64,000 nt of DNA from Hypericum androsaemum (Eukaryota; Streptophyta; Magnoliopsida; Malpighiales; Hypericaceae): NCBI GenBank assembly GCA_963995505.1, contig OZ023181.1:11404221-11468220 (forward strand), written 5' to 3'. This document shows, one piece after another, positions 60,874 to 64,000 of the stretch (its first letter is position 1; every line of letters begins with the position of its first letter). The notes beneath the pieces were generated by a model, which saw only the letters and a program-made list of their open reading frames with translations, was not told the DNA's origin and made no database searches. The translations under genes were made by a program, and so were the position numbers.

Positions 60874-63800
60874 CATGAAAATTCCAGAAAAGGAAAGAAA
60901 GCGCAAGGAAAGGAAAGGAAAAGGCAAAAAAAGGCAAGAAAAGGCAAGGAAAAGATAGGAAAAGGCAAGAAAAGGCAAGGAAAGGCAAGGAAAGGGAAAG
61001 AAAAGGCAAGTCAGGAAAGAAAAGGAAAGAAAAGGCAAGATAAGGCAAGGAAAAGGCAAGAAAAGGCATGGAAAAGTCATGAAAAGGCAAGAAAAGAAAA
61101 GATAAGGCAAGATAACGCAAGATAACGCAAGATAGGGCAAGAAAAGGGATGGAAATGCAAGAAAATAAAAGAAAATGAAAGATGAGGGAAGAAAAGTCAA
61201 GAAAAGGCAAGATAAGGCAAAATAAGGAAAGAAAAGACATGAAAAGAACAGATATGTCAAGAAAAGGCAAGATAAGGCAAGCAAAGGTAAGAAAAGGAAA
61301 GTTAAGGCAAGAAAAGGAAAGATAATGCAAGAAAAGGCAAGGAAAAGGAAAGAAAAGGCAAGAAAAGGTATGGAAAAGGCATGAAAAGGCAAGAAAAGGA
61401 AAGTTAATGCAAGAAAAGGCATGAAAAGGCAAGAAAAGGAAAGAAAAGGCAAGGAAAAGGCAAGATAAGGAAAGAAAAGGCATGGAAAAGACATGAAAAG
61501 GTAAGGAAAAGACTAGAAAAGGTAAGAAAAAGCAAGGAAAAGGCAAGAAAAGGTAAGATAAGGCAAGAAAAGGCAAGGAAAAGGTACGAAAAGGCAAGAA
61601 AATAAAGGAAAGAAAAGGTAAGAAAAGGCAAGGAAAAGGCAAGATAAGGAAAAAAAAGGCAAGAAAAGGCAAGAAAAGGCAAGAAAAGGCATGAAAAGGC
61701 AAGAAAAGCCAAGATAAGGTAAGAAAAGGCAAGATAAGGAATGAAAGGGCAAGATCATGAATGAAAGGGCAAGATATGGCATGAAAAGGCAAGAAAAGGC
61801 AAGAAAAGGACAAATATGTCAAGAAAAGGCAAGATAAGGGAAGAAAAGGTAAGCAAAGGTAAGAAAAGGAAAGATAAGGCAAGAAAAGGCAAGTAAAAGG
61901 AAAGAAAAGACAAGGAAAAGATAAGGAAAAGACAGGGAAAAGACAAAGAAAAGACATGGAAAAGACAAGGAAAAGACAAGAAAAGGCAAGTAAAAGGAAA
62001 GAAAAGGCAAGAAAAGGCATGGAAAAGGAAATATAAGGCAAGATAAGCCAAGAAAAGGCAAGGAAAAGGCAAGATAAGGCAAGAAAAGGCAAGGAAAAGG
62101 CAAGAAAAGGCGAGATAGGGCAAGGAAAGGAAAGAAAAGGCAAGGAAAAGGTAAGGAAAAGATAAGATAAGGCAAGATAAGGAAACAAAAGGCATGGAAA
62201 ATGCATGAAAAGTCAAGAAAAAGGCAAGAAAAGGTAACAAAAGGCAAGCAAAAGAGAAGAAACGACAAGATAAGGTAAGAAAAGGTAAGGAAAAGGCATG
62301 AAAAGGCAAGAAAAGAAAAGAAAAAGAAAGAAAAGGCAAGAAAAGGAAAGAAAAGGTAAGAAAAGGCAAGGAAAAGGCAAGAAAAGGAAAGGGAAAGGCA
62401 GGAAAAGGCAAGGAAAAGGCATAAAAAGGAAAGAAAAGGCATGAAAAGATAAGATAAGACAAGAAAAGGCAAGAAATTTAAAGAAAAGGAAAGTAAAAGA
62501 AAGATAAGAAAAGAAAAGGCAAGTTAAGGCAGGAAAAGCCTAGATAAGGCAAGAAAAGGTAAGGAAAAGGCAAGGAAAGGTTAGAAAAGGCATGGAAAAG
62601 GCATGGAAAGGCAAGAAAAGGAATGATAAGGGAAGAGAAGGCATGAGAAGGCAAGAAAAGGAAAGAAAGGGTAAGGAAAGGCAAGAAAAAGGCAAGGAAA
62701 AGGCAAAGAAAAGGCAAGAAAAGGCAAGAAAAGGCAAGATAAGGCAAGAAAAGGTAAGAAAAGGAAAGAAAATGAAAGAAAAGGAAAGTATGGCAAGAAA
62801 AGGAAAGTATGGCAAGAAAAGGCAGGGTAAGGCAAGAAAAGGAAAGAAAAGGCAAGACAAGGCCAGGAGAGGCAAGATAAGGCAAGAAAAGGCAAGGAAA
62901 ATGTAAGAAAAGGCATGGGAAAGGCATAAAATGGCAAGAAAAGGAAAGTTAAGGCAAGAAAAGGCAAGATAACGCAAGATAGGGCAAGAAAAGGGAAGGA
63001 AAGGTAAGAAAATAAAAGAAAATGAAAAACAAGGGCAGAAAAGGCAAGAAAAGGAAAGAAAAAGCAAGGAAAAGGCAAGAAAAGGAAAGATAAGGAAAGA
63101 AAAGGCAAGAAAAGGCAAGGAAAAGGTGTGAAAAGGCAAGAAAAGGCATGAAAAGGCAAGAAAAGGCAAGATAAGGTAAGAAAAGGCAATATAAGGAATT
63201 AAAGGGCAAGAAAAGGCAAGACAAGTCAAGAAAAGGCAAGAAAAGCCAAGCAAAGGCAAGAAAAGGAAAGATAAGGCAAGCAAATGCAGGCAAAGGGAAG
63301 AAATGGTAAAATAAGTCAAGAAAAGGCAAGGAATAGGCAAGAAAAAGGCAAGAAAAGGCAAGAAAAGGTAAGGAATATGCAAGAAAAGGAAAGAAAAGGC
63401 AAGGAAAGGCGTGGAAAAGGCATGAAAAGGGGTGGAAAAGGCAAGAAAAAGGCAAGATAAGGTAAGAAAAGGCAAGGAAAAGGCAAGAAAAGGCAAAAAA
63501 AAGGAAAGATAAAGCAAGGAAAGGAAAGGAAAATGCAAGAAATGGCATAAAAAGGAAAGAAAAGGCATGAAAAGGTATGAAAAGGCAAGAAAATAATAAA
63601 TAAGGAAGATAAGGCAAGGAAGGGCAAGGAAAAGACAAGAAAAGGCAAGAAAAGGCATGAAAATGTAAGATAAAGCAAGAAAAGGCAAGGAAAAGGCCCG
63701 AAAAGGCAAGAAAAGGAAAGAAGAGGCAAGATAAGGCAAGAAAAGGCAAGGAAAAGACAAGAAAAGGCAAGAAAAGGAAAGAAAAGGCAAGAAAAGGCAT

Positions 63801-64000
63801 GAAAAGGCAAGAAAAGGCAAGAAAAGGAAATATAAGGCAAGAAAAGGCAAGGAAAAGGCACGAAAAGGCAAGAAAAGGAAAGAAAAGGAGAGAAAATGTA
63901 AGAAAAGGAAAGAAAAGGCGAGAAAAGGTAAGAAAAGGCAAGAAAAGGCAAGAAATGGAAAAAAAGGAAAGAAAAGGCAAAAAAAGGAAAGATAAAGCAA
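60874..64000 (-). repeat. 4.19-kb repeat, copy 2, cut by the window edge
   Basis: This is the second copy of the preceding repeat, in the same order with the same rare words, including the AAAAGACAAGG sub-run (about 61910-61975, one or two units longer than in copy 1) and AATAATAAATAAGG near 63593. At least 3.1 kb of it lies in the window and it ends still matching copy 1, so the repeat continues to the right. Confidence 0.87.

Larger units (their letters stand above)
34858..64000 (-). repeat. Right satellite arm, same unit in inverted orientation (CAAGAAAAGG on top)
   Basis: From here to the window end the same unit runs the other way, so the top strand is purine-rich with repeated AAAAGGCAAG. 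The variant spectrum mirrors the left arm: AAGATAAGG, GGCATGAAAA, AAGGAAAG, AAGGTAAG and the 11-bp GGCAAGGAAAA. The basic unit and its mutable positions are therefore shared by both arms. The higher-order arrangement is not a mirror of the left arm: markers such as GACATATATGTC and GAAAATTATGGG recur here, but I did not find their exact counterparts on the left. The array runs off the window edge still repeating. Confidence 0.97.

Noticed and set aside
58315..61494. A 1059-codon open frame on the minus strand and many others of 300-760 codons as protein genes
   Set aside because: All read through pure satellite, appear in overlapping frames on the same strand with the same decapeptide cycle, and have no initiation context, domain or codon bias. 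The unit simply lacks stops.
1..64000. CRISPR array
   Set aside because: Repeats are 10-11 bp, directly adjacent and without unique spacers, in a eukaryote-like satellite.
1..64000. Telomeric or subtelomeric simple repeat
   Set aside because: The unit is not a known telomere motif that I recognise, its G content is low, and no TTAGGG- or TTTAGGG-like run is present.
1..64000. Low-quality or simulated sequence
   Set aside because: Private variants are shared in order between copies kilobases apart, with nested duplications and copy-specific indels. This is how real satellite evolution looks, though an assembly error at the switch remains possible.

Overview
This window holds no gene that I can support. 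All 64 kb are one short-period satellite. On the pyrimidine-rich strand the consensus unit is CCTTTTCTTG (10 bp); on the other strand it reads CAAGAAAAGG. A common 11-bp form is CCTTTTCCTTG. Frequent point variants are CCTTATCTTG, CCTTTTCATG, CCTTTTCTTT and CCTTTTCTTA. I saw no unique sequence, transposon, RNA gene, CRISPR array or telomeric repeat. An uninterrupted array of this size with several tiers of repeats points to eukaryotic heterochromatin (pericentromeric, centromeric or subtelomeric). I do not recognise the unit and cannot name the organism.

The array has two arms of opposite polarity. From 1 to 34857 the top strand is pyrimidine-rich; from 34858 to 64000 it is purine-rich. The switch happens within about one unit, at a 10-bp inverted repeat with a 2-bp centre (34845-34866). 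The arms are not mirror copies: their higher-order repeats (HORs) differ, and the switch cuts through the interior of an HOR on each side.

Left arm: 1-4860 and 6986-10386 are mostly monomeric with some local duplications. Block A (565-2620) recurs at 10387-12475. Block B (4860-6985) recurs at 12490-14605. Three tandem units of about 2.1-2.16 kb fill 13537-19951, and the last two differ by only two substitutions that I could find. Two 7.45-kb super-repeats follow (19952-27401 and 27402 to about 33000), then a shorter related tail up to the switch.

Right arm: diverged units (34858-37303), two copies of a 2.5-kb repeat (37304-41748), a 1465-bp tandem pair (41341-44270), a bridging stretch, then an array at 45486-54534 with periods of 1.63-2.05 kb. 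Each unit of that array carries one perfect 12-bp palindrome GACATATATGTC, and the units alternate long and short, giving a roughly 3.7-kb dimer. A bridging stretch (54535-56680) leads to two copies of a 4.19-kb repeat (56681-60873 and 60874 to the window end).

Long open frames occur throughout, up to 1059 codons on the minus strand. They follow from the unit lacking stop codons in all six frames and are not evidence of protein coding. All repeat comparisons were made by eye from shared marker words, so block edges are approximate unless a spacing is given.
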